Source of the DNA: Aplectana chamaeleonis
Taxonomy: Eukaryota; Nematoda; Chromadorea; Rhabditida; Cosmocercidae
Length of the DNA stretch: 64,000 nucleotides
Direction of reading: 5' to 3'
NCBI GenBank assembly: GCA_029168955.1
Contig: JAPDOI010001914.1
Location: forward strand, 60,447 to 124,446
Shown here: positions 23,083 to 33,700 of the stretch, piece after piece
How the letters are laid out: every line of letters starts with the position of its first letter
Numbering within the stretch: the stretch's first letter is position 1
The notes under the pieces: model-generated
Told to the model about the DNA's origin: nothing
Database searches by the model: none
What the model saw: the letters and a program-made list of their open reading frames with translations, nothing else
Translations under genes and position numbers: made by a program

Positions 23083-23709
23083 GCAGGAGCACTTAGCGGA
23101 CGACAACGGTACAAGTCATTCATGCATAGAATCATCACTGGGGATGAAAAGTGGATTTATTTCGATAATCCCAGGCGTAAAAGATCATGGACAGATCCAG
23201 GAAAAGCTCCCAAATTGGTCCCGAAGCCCAATATTCATGGAAAGAAGGTTCTGCTCTGTATCTGGTGGGATCAGAAGGGTGTTCTGTATTATGAACTACT
23301 CAAACCCGGTGAACCAGTTACAGCAGCTCGTTACAAAGAGCAATTAGCCAACTTGAACCAAGAAGTAGCCATCAAACGACCTGAATGGGCTACAAGACGC
23401 GAACGTCCCATACTTCTTCACGACAACGCCCGACCACATGTTTGAAAACAAGTTAAAAAGGAGTTGCAAGAAATGAATTGGGAAGTCTTGCCCTACCCGC
23501 CATATAGTCCAGATATTGCTCCTTGGGACTATCATCTGTTTCGATCGATGGCTCATGGATTGGCCGAACAGCGCTTCACTAAACATGAAGATGTCCAAAA
23601 ATGGCTCGATGATTGGATCGCCTTAAAGAGCCTAAATTTTTTCGATGGTATTCATAAATTGCCCATAAGCTGGAATAATGTTGTTGTTAATAATGGTTGT
23701 TATAGTTAA
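23083..23709 (+). pseudogene. mariner transposase, N-terminally deleted, one in-frame stop
   Basis: Mariner transposases cut and paste DNA at TA sites through a DDD catalytic triad. All three motifs are visible: TGDEKWIYFDN (first Asp, about 23137-23142), LLHDNARPHV (second Asp, about 23422) and YSPDIAPWDYHLF (third Asp, DD34D spacing). The reading frame is interrupted by a TGA directly after ARPHV (about 23443-23445) and then resumes in the same frame to 23709. The usual N-terminal paired-type helix-turn-helix half (about 150 residues) is missing, leaving about 200 of the normal 345 residues. AATAAA-like signals follow at 23708-23722. It is non-functional. Confidence 0.93.
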
Positions 23710-23997
23710 TAAAAGTTAAATAAAAATTTTCTGAAATTTTAATTTTTTAATCGTGAAAAAACGCGCTTTCATAGGTAACCACCTAATATTTGACTACTTT
23801 TAACGAGTTTCTCATAAATATTGTTATGCCAAATCATGAACCTCTCGTAGCGGAGTAAAACAGTTAGATAATTTCATTTCATTTTAACGAAGGTTTCCTT
23901 AAAAAAGATAGGAGAAGAAAACAGGGCACTATCCTAGACGGGGAAGAGGGCTACGCACGATTCAAGGCAAATCAAATGAACCACCGATTGGTAAAGC

Positions 23998-24142
23998 CCC
24001 TTTCATAGTTGGCCAGCCGAGGTCGGACGACTCGTTATCGATTTTGATAAGTCAGAATAGATAAGATGGATAGGATAGAGTAGATAGATGGTACACATTC
24101 GATAGCGAGTCGTTCGACGTCGGTCGGGCAAGTGTGAAAGGG
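23998..24142. mobile_element. 145-bp hairpin MITE
   Basis: CCCTTTCATAGTTGGCCAGC...CGACTCGTTATCGA at 23998-24042 pairs with TCGATAGCGAGTCG...GTGTGAAAGGG at about 24099-24142, a stem of about 44 bp with few mismatches. The loop is AT-rich. It lies directly against the alpha MITE that starts at 24144. Confidence 0.75.
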
Positions 24143-24406
24143 ATTATAGGCAGTGTTCACGATCATCTTCAATTCTGAGATTATTCGCTAGATTGATTAA
24201 GTGGCCTCCGGGTAGAACTAAAACGACGTGGAAATTGAGAAAAACGCTCCAGAAGTACACGAAATGCTCAAGTATCAGGGATAGACAAGGAGTTTAAGTA
24301 TCACAGGGAGTGTTTGTTGTGACAATGAAATCTTTTGTGGACCCATCCTTTGCAATTCTCTACTCTCTATTGCTCCGTTCGTTCCTTAGGGCCCAAACTA
24401 ATCCTG

Positions 24407-25940
24407 AGGCCAGATTCATCAACGATTATACCACGGGTATGCGGGCGCATCGGGGTATAATCGCCCGTATACCCCCAGAAAATGTGATTCATCAAAAATT
24501 ATAGCCTGCCGACTTGGGGTATAAATTGGAGTATATTATACCCCACTCTAGAGCTGGGGTATACAGTACACCCCGGCAGTATACTCCACGAAAACGTGGC
24601 CCATGGTTGATTCGCCTGCGCCATTCAGCCAAATCAGCTGGCGGACAATCTTGCGAAGCCTTAAAAACCAGAGTTTTCGCCTATTTTTGTTTTCCGTTCC
24701 GCTACAGCACGTATTGCCCCCATATTTTGATGACGTTTTCTACATATCTTACCCCTTTAATCTATTTTCTCTTTTTCTCCGTTTATTTTACTGATACACT
24801 TTTCCTAAAGGCAGTGTTCACGATAAATTTCACTTCCGATATCTCCACGCTTTACGCAAGGTCTGGTGGCCTACAAAGCAAGGCATGCTTGAAGAGGACG
24901 CGAAAGACGCGTTTTTGAGCCAAAATAGGCCCTCCCTTGTTTACGTTGATTTTTGAGCGTGGAGGAATTGACCGGTAGATGGATGATACCTATCAGTGCA
25001 ATCAAGAGATCAGCTCACTTATTAGCACTTCCTTGACTTGATCATTCCTGTAATCTAAGTGTTCATTTGTTCATATTGAGAGGGGCGGAAATGGGACACC
25101 GGGCGGTTCTGGAACACCAAACGCTTGTTTGCAGCTGTAAATTTGCCACTCCTGACTCGTTTTTGTACCGTTCTTTCGACACTGGGAGCCTTGGATCCTT
25201 GTCATTTATCATTTACTGTTGAAAGCCACCGAGGATGACCATCGTGAACGTTGCCTTTAATGGGACGATTCCGCTCATCTCGCCTTTCTATTTCCATTCC
25301 CAATCCAATATTTTGAAATCTTATGAGCATTCAAATCAAATTGAAATTTAGTGAATGCTTCACTCATATAAAAGTAGGAAGAACTAATTCTATTATATAA
25401 ACCAATTTTTCATCGAACCTATAACTCGGACTGAACAGAGTGAACTTTTCCAAGTTTAGTTCAAATCCTTTTTCTTCTGAAACGCTCTCGGGTCCCCGTA
25501 ACTGCTATGAGGAAAACGCAAAGGTAATGAGGAAAACTCCATTTAGAGCAGTCTAGCAGCGCCTTGAAGATAATTTCCGAATTATACGCTAAATTTAGGT
25601 ACTTGTAGACATGTATGTATAGTTCGTTCAGAATGGTCATTTCGTCAAATTTTCTTTTTCCTTTTGGGATGCACTAGATATATAATAGCTACAGGAATTC
25701 TCTGTTTTTACAAAATATTGTACGGTGGCAGATTTTCTGTTTTGTATCGTCATCAAAAAATGTTCGGTGAAGGATAATGATGGGCGTTGCAGTGCCCGTA
25801 GCCCGTACACCCGTAGTATATTATACCACGGCTTCCTGTCGCGTTGTGAATCACCTAATTGGGGTATAAGGTAATATACCCCGGAGTATATTTACCCCGG
25901 GGTATAATTATACTCGGGGTATAATTGATGAATCGGGCCT
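24407..25940. mobile_element. Non-autonomous PIF/Harbinger-like element with CTG target duplication
   Basis: Termini AGGCCAGATTCATCAA (24407-24422) and the inverted AGGCCCGATTCATCAA (ending 25940) differ by one base in 16. CTG flanks both sides (24404-24406, 25941-25943). The undisturbed alpha copies have no such insert at this point. A 3-bp duplication and GGCC-type tips fit PIF/Harbinger. Subterminal GGGGTATA motifs repeat near both ends. No transposase is present. Confidence 0.8.
24805..25260 (+). mobile_element. MITE nested inside the PIF/Harbinger-like element
   Basis: Begins CTAAAGGCAGTGTTCACGAT and ends CATCGTGAACGTTGCCTTTAA. Its ends are the alpha type, but the interior (ATCTCCACGCTTTACGC, ATTGACCGGTAGATGG) is different, so it is a subfamily. 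It makes the third level of nesting here. Confidence 0.75.
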
Positions 25941-26534
25941 CTGCTTTACATTAAATATTCTTCTATTTTCGATTGACCCCATTTTCCACCGATGACTACC
26001 ACCATGGACATGTTCATCTAATTGGACAACTAGTTCAGGCCAGAGAATAATGTCATTGAAATACGACGTTTTAGTGCGTTTCTCGCCGTTTCTTCGTGAT
26101 TTTGGTAACACTTGGTGGCTAACGCATTGTTTTATGTTAAAAACTCGGGCACGGAAATCATCGTGAACACTGCCTTCAAAGCAGGGATGTGCGGCAAACG
26201 ATTTTGAGATTTCGGCAAACGGCAATCGGCAAGAAAATCCCAAAAACGGCCGGCAAACGACCAACGGCAACCGGCAAACGGCAAAAAACCTCATCCCTTA
26301 GATTGGCCCAAAAGTTATTCACATGTGCCGCTCTACTTTTTTTCCAATATTTATGTCAACATTCTAATATTTCTTATTCAAGGGAATAGTTTCATTTCAA
26401 GACATCAGATGGACAAAAACAAAATATAGAGGGACCTCATGGAAATCAAAAAAACCGCAGCTGCGGCTTCGGCTCCTGTAGGCACCAAAGAGGCACTATC
26501 GCGGAGTAGCAGCGGCAATGTCGTGGCGGTCCCG

Positions 26535-26693
26535 CGATAGTGCCGCTGCGGCTCCGCAGTAGTTCCCTGCGACTCCGCGGTACTGCCGCAACGGCCCCGC
26601 GGTAGTGCCGCTGCGGCCCCGTGGTAGTGCCTCAGCGGTTCCGCGGTTGTGCCGCTACGGCTCCGCGGTGGTGCCGCTGCGGAAGCGCTCTGA
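26535..26693. repeat. GC-rich 22-bp minisatellite
   Basis: Units such as TAGTGCCGCTGCGGCCCCG TGG repeat every 21-22 bp about seven times. Sequence just to the left (26460-26535) is a degenerate, partly inverted version. It lies within the hAT-like element. Confidence 0.85.
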
Positions 26694-26810
26694 CAAAACT
26701 TGAACCGACTGCGAGTAACTTATATGAAATGAGTCATAATACGCGTTAGGTTCGCGCAAAACTGCAACATGACGGGAGCTGACAGAGAAAATGGAAATAG
26801 ATTACGAACG

Positions 26811-26903
26811 AAGAAAAAGATGGATAGCTTTAGAAAAAGTTCTCCGCAGGACTTTTTCGGAGAACTCCTGGGGAGAACTTTTTTCGAAAACTATCCATCT
26901 TTC
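26811..26903. repeat. 93-nt hairpin inside the hAT-like element
   Basis: AGAAAAAGATGGATAGCTTT..AAAAAGTTCTCC on the left pairs with GGAGAACTTTTTTCGAAAAC TATCCATCTTTCT on the right. This gives an imperfect stem of about 34 bp with a loop of roughly 18-20 nt. It has the size of a small-RNA precursor hairpin, but no expression evidence is available. Confidence 0.6.
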
Positions 26904-27862
26904 TCCTCATTCACACAGAAAAAAAAACCGTTTTGTGCTCTCTTCATGAGAGTGTAGATTTGGTCATCACAAACGTAAAAATACATGAAAAAAACGAAAA
27001 TTCGAGGGAAAAACGCTCAAAAACAAAGATAAACGGCTAATTACCGGTGTCGGCCGGCCCCCTAATTAACGAGATTTTCGTTAATGCTTATCTGTCCGCC
27101 TTTGATTTTGCTGCTAAAATAGTCAGTAGTCTCCAGAAGTACTCAGAAATTACTTAAGAAGCAAGATAAAAATTAGCAAAATAGGCTTTCATAGAATTCT
27201 TGATAACTGGGGGCGGGAGGACACCAGGCAATAACTTGTTCCTTAGCGTTTTTTCTCCAATTTTTCACGTATTTTCACTTTTGTGATAGCCAGATCTACC
27301 TTTTCATGAGGATAGCAAAACAACCAATTTTATCGAGAACCCTACCTTTATGTTGCAGTTTCGCGCAAACTTACCGCGAGCTGAAAAAAGTTCAAAAAAT
27401 CTTCAGAAATTTTTTTCTAAATCAATATTTTACCCAGAAAAGACAGAATGAACCATTTTTTGAAGAATATTTTTACACTATGCGTATCTAGTGTCTCATA
27501 AGGTGGCATGCGAGTGCGTAGTTTCAGAAATGTCTGGAAATCCTAAAATAAAAAGCTCGGGTTTAGGTGCAGTTTACCGCGATTTTACCGCTAATTTAAC
27601 GCGAGTTAACTCGCGTTTTCAAACAGATTTACTACCACCTCAGATAACTCAAAACCCCGGATAACGTTTGAGCGAACAACGGTTAATCGGACTACCCCTA
27701 GTGCCCACACAGCCGCGAGCATAGGCGGCGTTTCCTTCCAATGTTTTGCCGAGTTTTGCCGGAAAAATAACCAAAACTTCGGCAAACGACAAACGGCAAA
27801 AAAGTTCCGAAAATGGCCGGCAAACGACAAACGGCAAACGGAAATTGCCGCACATCCCTGCT

Positions 27863-28302
27863 TTAAAGGCATCGTCCACGATGAAATATGGTTGTCGAGT
27901 CTCCGTTGAATATGGGAGGTCAGAGGCCTACTGAGACAATCGTGCCAGAAAGAGCAGCGAAAAATGCCCGAAAACCGCTTTTCTCTACCAAAACAGGATC
28001 GCTTTTGTGACGTTTCATTTCTGGCATTAGAAGAATTGACCGGTTCAGAAGAGTGAACAGTTCAATGTAATAAACGTGATAAACGTGATAAATTCTTCTG
28101 ATAACCGCTTGTTTTCCTTCCTTTCTTGTAACAAGGGATCGACCCAGAGGACGGCCTCCAGACCCAGGAAGCCGAGGTGGCGACAACTTCGTTCGGAGGC
28201 AATTTCAGAACTCCAAAGATTGTGAATGACTCTGTGAAGACTCACTAGTCCGATTAAACGCAAAAACTGGAAAACGGTTTTCATCGTGTACGATGCCTTT
28301 AA
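27863..28302 (+). mobile_element. MITE family beta, complete
   Basis: Starts TTAAAGGCATCGTCCACGAT and ends ATCGTGTACGATGCCTTTAA, giving about 20-bp inverted ends that include TTAA at both sides. A partial relative lies at 21902-22100 and an end fragment at about 47545-47568. It has no coding capacity. Confidence 0.88.
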
Positions 28303-28475
28303 GGAAGTATTTCTGTAGAGCTTTTATAAAAACAATGATTGATACTATCAAGCATTTTTATCAGAGTTTTTCTTCATTTCTATCAATGAGTCTTGGGTGC
28401 CCCCTTCTAGGATAGACCCGAAAACAGGACGTTCATGGCCTTTCTGCCCATCGGCATTGTAGGACACACGTTACT

Positions 28476-28985
28476 TTCCCCGGCGCCCTGCGCTCTCCCA
28501 GATGGGTCCCGTCCACAGTTCCCTGCGCTCTGTGAACTCCCAGTTGTGTTCCGCCCACTTTTACCGGCGCGCTGTGCACTCCAACGGGTCCCGTCCACAG
28601 TTCGGCGCCCTGCGGACTCCCAGTTGGGTCCCTCCCACTTTTACCGGCACGCTGTGCACTCCTACTTGGATCCCGACCATTTTTCCGGCCCCCTACGCAC
28701 TCCCAGTTGGGCCCCCTCCACTTTCTACGGCGTCCGGCGCACTCCCGCTTGGGTCCCGTCCACAGTTCTCGGTGCTCTGTGGACTCCTGGTTGGATTCCG
28801 GCCACCTCTTTCGGCGCCCTACGCACTCCCAGTTGGGTCCCGACCCCTCTTCCCGGCGCACTGTGCCCTCCCTTTCAAGTCCATCCACTTTTCCCGGCGC
28901 TCTACGCACTCCAAGTTGGGAACCGTCCACTTTATACAGCGCTTGGCGCACTTCAATTCGTGTTCCGCACGCGGAGCATATGGCC
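28476..28985. repeat. 42-bp minisatellite, block 1 (divergent)
   Basis: Units such as CACTCCCAGTTGGGTCCC(G)TCCAC...CGGCGC repeat every 42 bp about twelve times. They are more divergent from one another than the units of the main block at 30.7-34.6 kb, but share CACTCCCA.TTGGGTCCCG and TCTACGGCGTCCGGCGCA. Because 42 is a multiple of three, several frames stay open; these are not called genes. Confidence 0.9.
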
Positions 28986-29312
28986 CCTGATGGACCTGAG
29001 GAACAACGTCTCTCGAGTTCCATTGAGGCTTATCACGTTATCACTCCATTTCTATTGAAAGACCGACCAAACTTCTTATCATTAAATTCCTTCTGACACA
29101 CACACATTTTAAAATTAGCAATTTTTTTGATATCTCAAGACCCACTGCAGGAAGTTTTCTGAAATTTGGGTGATGTTGAGAACCTTTACTGCTCTATCTT
29201 TTGTGAAAATCCCTTGTTTCAAGATTTCTCCCGAACCAAGATTCTGGAATGAGGGTGTGCGCAGAAGCAATCGTTTTTCAAATCAGGTGCGCTCTTCGCG
29301 CGCACCACAATA

Positions 29313-29545
29313 AGAGTTGTGCAAAACGAGAGATCGCATTGTATGAGCTTATCCGTAGAACATATCAAAGCAAAATCACGCGTGATATGAATTAAATAGC
29401 TGATTCTACTTTACTTAATACGTGAAGACCGCGGCATTCCAGCTCCCGAACGAGCTTTTACTGCTTGCCTTATCACGCGTGATTTTGCTTCGATATGTTC
29501 TACGGATAAGCTCATACAAAGCGATCTCTCGTTCTGCACAACTCT
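29313..29545. mobile_element. Hairpin MITE, 233 bp with 75-bp arms
   Basis: AGAGTTGTGCAAAACGAGAG...CAAAATCACGCGTGATA (29313-29388) is matched by the inverted copy 29472-29545 with few differences, around an 83-bp loop. The tips are AGAGTTGTGC and GCACAACTCT. It lies in the gap between minisatellite blocks 1 and 2. Confidence 0.85.
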
Positions 29546-29546
29546 G

Positions 29547-29767
29547 ATCAATAGTTGTTTGATACTCGACTGCCAAATCATACTTTTAGCTATTTCACTA
29601 CACTTCCCAAAAATAAAACTATTCTACGCCAAATCGTTCTCGGAAATATTTCAAAACTTTTTTCATTATTCTTTACCTTCCCCTTCTAACGGAGTAAATT
29701 TCTAATTTTTCAAAAAAATGGTCATGCCAAATCTTTACTTTTGCCAGGAACCTAAACTTTCAGGAAT
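29547..29767. repeat. Dispersed repeat, inverted copy of 22190-22398
   Basis: Begins ATCAATAGTTGTTTGATACT and ends GAACCTAAACTTTCAGGA. It is the reverse complement of the copy next to the mariner relic. It immediately follows the hairpin MITE. Confidence 0.75.
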
Positions 29768-29854
29768 TTCATTTATTTTTTCTTAAAGGTTTCCTTTCGA
29801 ACATGATTCATGCCTGGTGGTGGCAATTCAATGTAAACCCATTGATGCCCTGCC

Positions 29855-30395
29855 CCCCCTTCTATGACGTCCTGCGCACACCAACTTTGATGGCCTACAC
29901 ACTTTATGTGACATCCTGCCTCCCACTGATGTCCTGCCCACTCCCACTGATGTCCTGCACACTCCCACCAATGTCCTGCACACTTTCTATGACGTTCTGC
30001 ACACTCCCACTAATGTCCTGCCCACTCCCACTGATGTCCTGCACACTCCCACTAATGTCCTGCACACTTTCTATGACGTTCTGCGCACTCCCACTAATGT
30101 TCTGCACATTCCCACTGATGTCCTGCACACTCCCACTAATGTCCTGCACGCTCCCACTGATGTTCTGCACACTCCCACTAATGTCCTGCACAATTTCTAT
30201 GACGTTCTGCACACTCCCATTTGGGTCCCGCACACTTTCTATGACATCCTGCACACTCCCATGAATGCCCTGCACACTTTATATGAGGTGCTGCACACAT
30301 CCATTTGGGTCCCGCACACTTTCTACGGCGTCCGGCACACTCTCACTTGGGTCCCACACACTTTCTACGGCGTTCTGCGCATACCCTTCTGGGTC
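29855..30395. repeat. 21/42-bp minisatellite, block 2
   Basis: Units of 21 bp (TGCACACTCCCACTGATGTCC) alternate with CACACTTTCTATGACGTTC variants and grade at the right end into the 42-bp unit with ATTTGGGTCCCG. The 21-bp unit is half of the 42-bp unit of blocks 1 and 3, which points to one repeat family. The frame here is open but low-complexity. Confidence 0.92.
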
Positions 30396-30701
30396 ACAAG
30401 CACGCTCATGCCGATAATTTTTTCCGCAGGGCTACCGTAACCCTCCTTTACAAATTTTTCAAGTTTCAGCTTGGATATAAGCACATAGTACTAGCCAACA
30501 ATCTTGTTTGCACAATATCGACCTCCTCAGTCACTTCCCAGTGGCTTCTCGAAGAGAGCGGTGTGTGAATGAATGCATACCGCTCCTCTGCCCTTTTATA
30601 CCCCGCATGTTATGAGCGTGTGTTATCGTTCGTTATCATGTTTTGTTCAAGAATGGTTACGGTAGCCCTGCGGAAAAAATGATCGGCATGGGCGTGCTTG
30701 T
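30396..30701. mobile_element. 306-bp inverted-repeat insertion inside the minisatellite
   Basis: ACAAGCACGCTCATGCCGAT...GGGCTACCGTAACC (30396-30442) pairs with the inverted right end 30655-30701, about 47 bp with few mismatches. The array resumes at once on the right (ATTTGGGTCCCG). The flanks TTCTGGGTC and ATTTGGGTC match in 7 of 9 bases, which may be a target duplication or just the repeat unit. A minus-strand GGTATAAAAGGG TATA-like box lies at about 30592-30604. Confidence 0.85.
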
Positions 30702-33700
30702 ATTTGGGTCCCGCACACTTTCTACGGCGTCCGGCGCACTCCCACTTGGGTCCCACATAAGTTCTACGGCGCCTTGCGCCTTTTGAATTGGTCATCGCAC
30801 AGTTTCTACGGCGTCCGACGTATATTCGTTTGGGTCCCACACACTTTCTGCAGCGTCCGACCACTCCTAATTCGGAGTCCCTCACTTTGTGCAGCGCCCG
30901 GCGCACTCCCACTTGGGTCTCGCATACTTTCTACGGCTTTCTACGCACACCCATTTGGGTCCCGCACACTTTCTACGGCGTCGTGCACACTTGCACTTGG
31001 ATACCGCACATTTAGTACGGAGCCCGGCGGACTCCCACTTGGGTCCCGCACACTTTCTACGGCGTTCTGCGCACACCCATTTGGATCTCGCACACTTTCT
31101 TCGGGGTCTGGAGCACTCCACTTGGGTTCCGAACACTTTCTACAGCGTTCTGCGCACTGTCGTTTGGGTCCGCACACTTTCTACGGCGTTCCCACTTGGG
31201 TCCCGCACATTTTATACGGCGCCCGTCGCACTCCCACTTGGGTCCCGCACACTTTCTACGGCGTCAGGCGCACTCTCATTTGGGTCCCGCACACTTTCTA
31301 CGGCGTCAGGCGCACTCTCATTTGGGTCCCGCACACTTTCTACGGCACTCCGGCGCACTCTCATTTGGGTCCCGCACACTTTCTACGGCGTCAGGCGCAC
31401 TCTCATTTGGGTCCCACACACTTCATACGGTGTTCTGCGCACACCCATTTGGGTCCCGCACACTTTCTACGGCCTCCGGCGCACTCTCACTTGGGTCCCG
31501 CACACTTTCTACGGCGTCAGGCGCACTCTCATTTAGGTCCCACACACTTTCTACGGTGTTCTGCTCGCACCCATTTGGGTCCCGCACACTTTCTACGGCC
31601 TCCGGCGCACTCTCATTTGGGTCCCGCACACTTCCCACGGCCTCCGGTGCACTCTCATTTGGGTCCCGCACACTTTCTACGGCCTCCGGCGCGCTCTCAT
31701 TGGGTCCCGCACACTTTCTACGGCGTCAGGCGCACTCTCATTTGGGTCCCACACACTTTCTACGGCCTCCGGGCGCGCTCTCATTTGGGTCCCGCACACT
31801 TCCTACGGCCTCCGGTGCACGCTCATTTGGGTCCCGCACACTGTCTACGGCGTCAGGCGCACTCTCATTTGGGTCCCACACACTTTCTACGGCCTCCGGC
31901 GCGCTCTCATTTGGGTCCCGCACATTTTCTACGGCCTCCGGCGCACTCTCATTTGGGTCCCGCACACTTCCTACGGCCTCCGGCGCGCTCTCATTTGGGT
32001 CCCGCACACTTTCTACGGCGTCAGGCGCACTCTCATTTGGGTCCCACACACTTTCTACGGTGTTCTGCTCACACCCATTTGGGTCCCGCACACTTTCTAC
32101 GGCCTCCGGCGCACTCTCATTGGGTCCCGCACACTTTCTATGGCGTCAGGCGCACTCTCATTTGGGTCCCACACACTTTCTACGGTGTTCTGCTCACACC
32201 CATTTGGGTCCCGCACACTTTCTACGGCCTCCGGCGCACTCTCATTTGGGTCCCGCACACTTTCTACGGCGTCAGGCGCACTCTCATTTGGGTACCACAC
32301 ACTTTCTACGGCGTTCTGCGCACTCTCATTTGGGTCCCGCACACTTTCTACGGCGTCAGGCGCACTCTCATTTGGGTCCCACACACTTTCTACGGCCTCC
32401 GGCGCACTCTCACTTGGGTCCCACACACTTTATGCAGCGCCCGGCGCACTCTAATTTGGGTCCGCACACTTTCTACGGCCTCCGGCGCACTCTCATTTGT
32501 TTCCACACACTTTCTACGGCGTCCTGCTCACTCTCACTGGAGCCACGTACAATTTCAACAGCGTCCTGCACACTTCACTTGGATACCGCACATTTTATAC
32601 GGAGCCGGCGCACTCCATGGGTCCCGCACACCTTCTACGGCGTCAGGCGCACTCATTGGGTCCCACACACTTTCTGTGGCGTTCTGCGCACACCCATTTG
32701 GGTCCCGCACACTTTCTACGGCCTCCGGCGCACTCTAATTCGAGTCCCTCACACTTTATGCAGCGCCCGGCGCCACTCCCATGGGTCTCGCATACTTTCT
32801 ACGGCTTTCTACGCACACCCATTTGGGTCCCGCACACTTTCTACGGCGTCGTGCACACTTGCGCGGATACCGCACATTTGATACGGAGCCCGGCGGACTC
32901 CGCGGGTCCCGCACACTTTCTACGGCGTTCTGCGCACACCCATTTGGATCTCCACACTTTCTTCGGGGTCTGGAGCACTCCCATGGGTTCCGAACACTTT
33001 CTACAGCGTCCTGCGCACTGTCGTTTGGGTCCGGCACACTTTCTACAGCGTTCCCGCCCAGGTCCCGCACATTTTATACGGCGCCCGTCACTCCCACGCC
33101 AGGCCCGCACCACACTTTCTGCGGCGTCAGGCGCACTCTCATTGGGGTCCCGCACACTTTCTACGGCGTCAGGCGCACTCTCATTGGGTCCCACACACTT
33201 TCTACGGTGTTCTGCTCACACCCATTTGGGTCACCGCACACTTTCTACGGCCTCCGGCGCACTCTCATTTGGGTCCCGCACACTTTCTACGGCGTCAGGC
33301 GCACTCTCATTTGGGTCCCACACTTTCTACGGTGTTCTGCGCACACCCATTTGGATCCCACACACTTTCTACGGCCTCCGGCGCACTCTCACTTAGGTCC
33401 CGCACACTTTCTACGGCGTCAGGCGCACTCTCATTAGGGTCCCACACACTTTCTACGGTGTTCTGCTCGCACCCATTTGGGTCCCGCACACTTTCTACGG
33501 CCTCCGGCGCACTCTCATTTGGGTCCCACACTTCCCACGGCCTCCGGTGCACTCTCATTTGGGTCCCCACACTTTCTACGGCCTCCGGCGCGCTCTCATT
33601 GGGTCACCCACACTTTCTACGGCGTCAGGCGCACTCTCATTGGGTCCACACACTTTCTACGGCCTCCGGCGCGCTCATTTGGGTCCCACCACTTCCTACG

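Larger units (their letters stand above)
22399..23871 (+). mobile_element. Defective mariner-like element with long inverted ends
   Basis: Inverted arms 22399-22480 and 23790-23871 are about 82 bp and nearly identical (for example GTTCATGATTTGGCATAACA). Just inside lies a second perfect inverted pair, TACCTATGAAAGCGCG at 22893-22908 and its complement at 23762-23777. Between them is a broken mariner transposase. A palindromic MITE (22483-22889) splits the left terminus. The transposase lacks its N-terminal DNA-binding half, so the element is both deleted and split. An alternative is a standard mariner (22892-23789) inside an unrelated inverted-repeat element. Confidence 0.8.
24144..26180 (+). 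mobile_element. MITE family alpha, interrupted by a 1.5-kb element
   Basis: Left part 24144-24406 begins TTATAGGCAGTGTTCACGAT; right part 25941-26180 ends CATCGTGAACACTGCCTTCAA. Joined across the insertion, both parts follow the complete copy at 48042-48533 in order. One base in each terminal TTAA has changed (TTAT, TCAA). The element has no ORF. Confidence 0.88.
26182..27860. mobile_element. Non-autonomous hAT-like element (1.68 kb) with 8-bp target duplication
   Basis: Perfect 16-bp terminal inverted repeats CAGGGATGTGCGGCAA (26182-26197 and complement ending 27860). The flanks CTTCAAAG (26174-26181) and CTTTAAAG (27861-27868) match in 7 of 8 bases, as expected for a hAT duplication. CGGCAAACG words repeat just inside both termini. 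The interior holds a GC-rich 22-bp tandem repeat and a hairpin but no transposase. Confidence 0.85.

Noticed and set aside
28435..29058. 207-codon ORF in minisatellite block 1
   Set aside because: Frames on both strands are open over the same 42-bp repeats; there is no domain and no splice context.
30774..32738. 654-codon plus-strand ORF and other long frames in the 42-bp array
   Set aside because: The unit is 14 codons long and free of stops in several frames, so long frames appear on both strands at once. The translations are pure repeats and shift with every indel.
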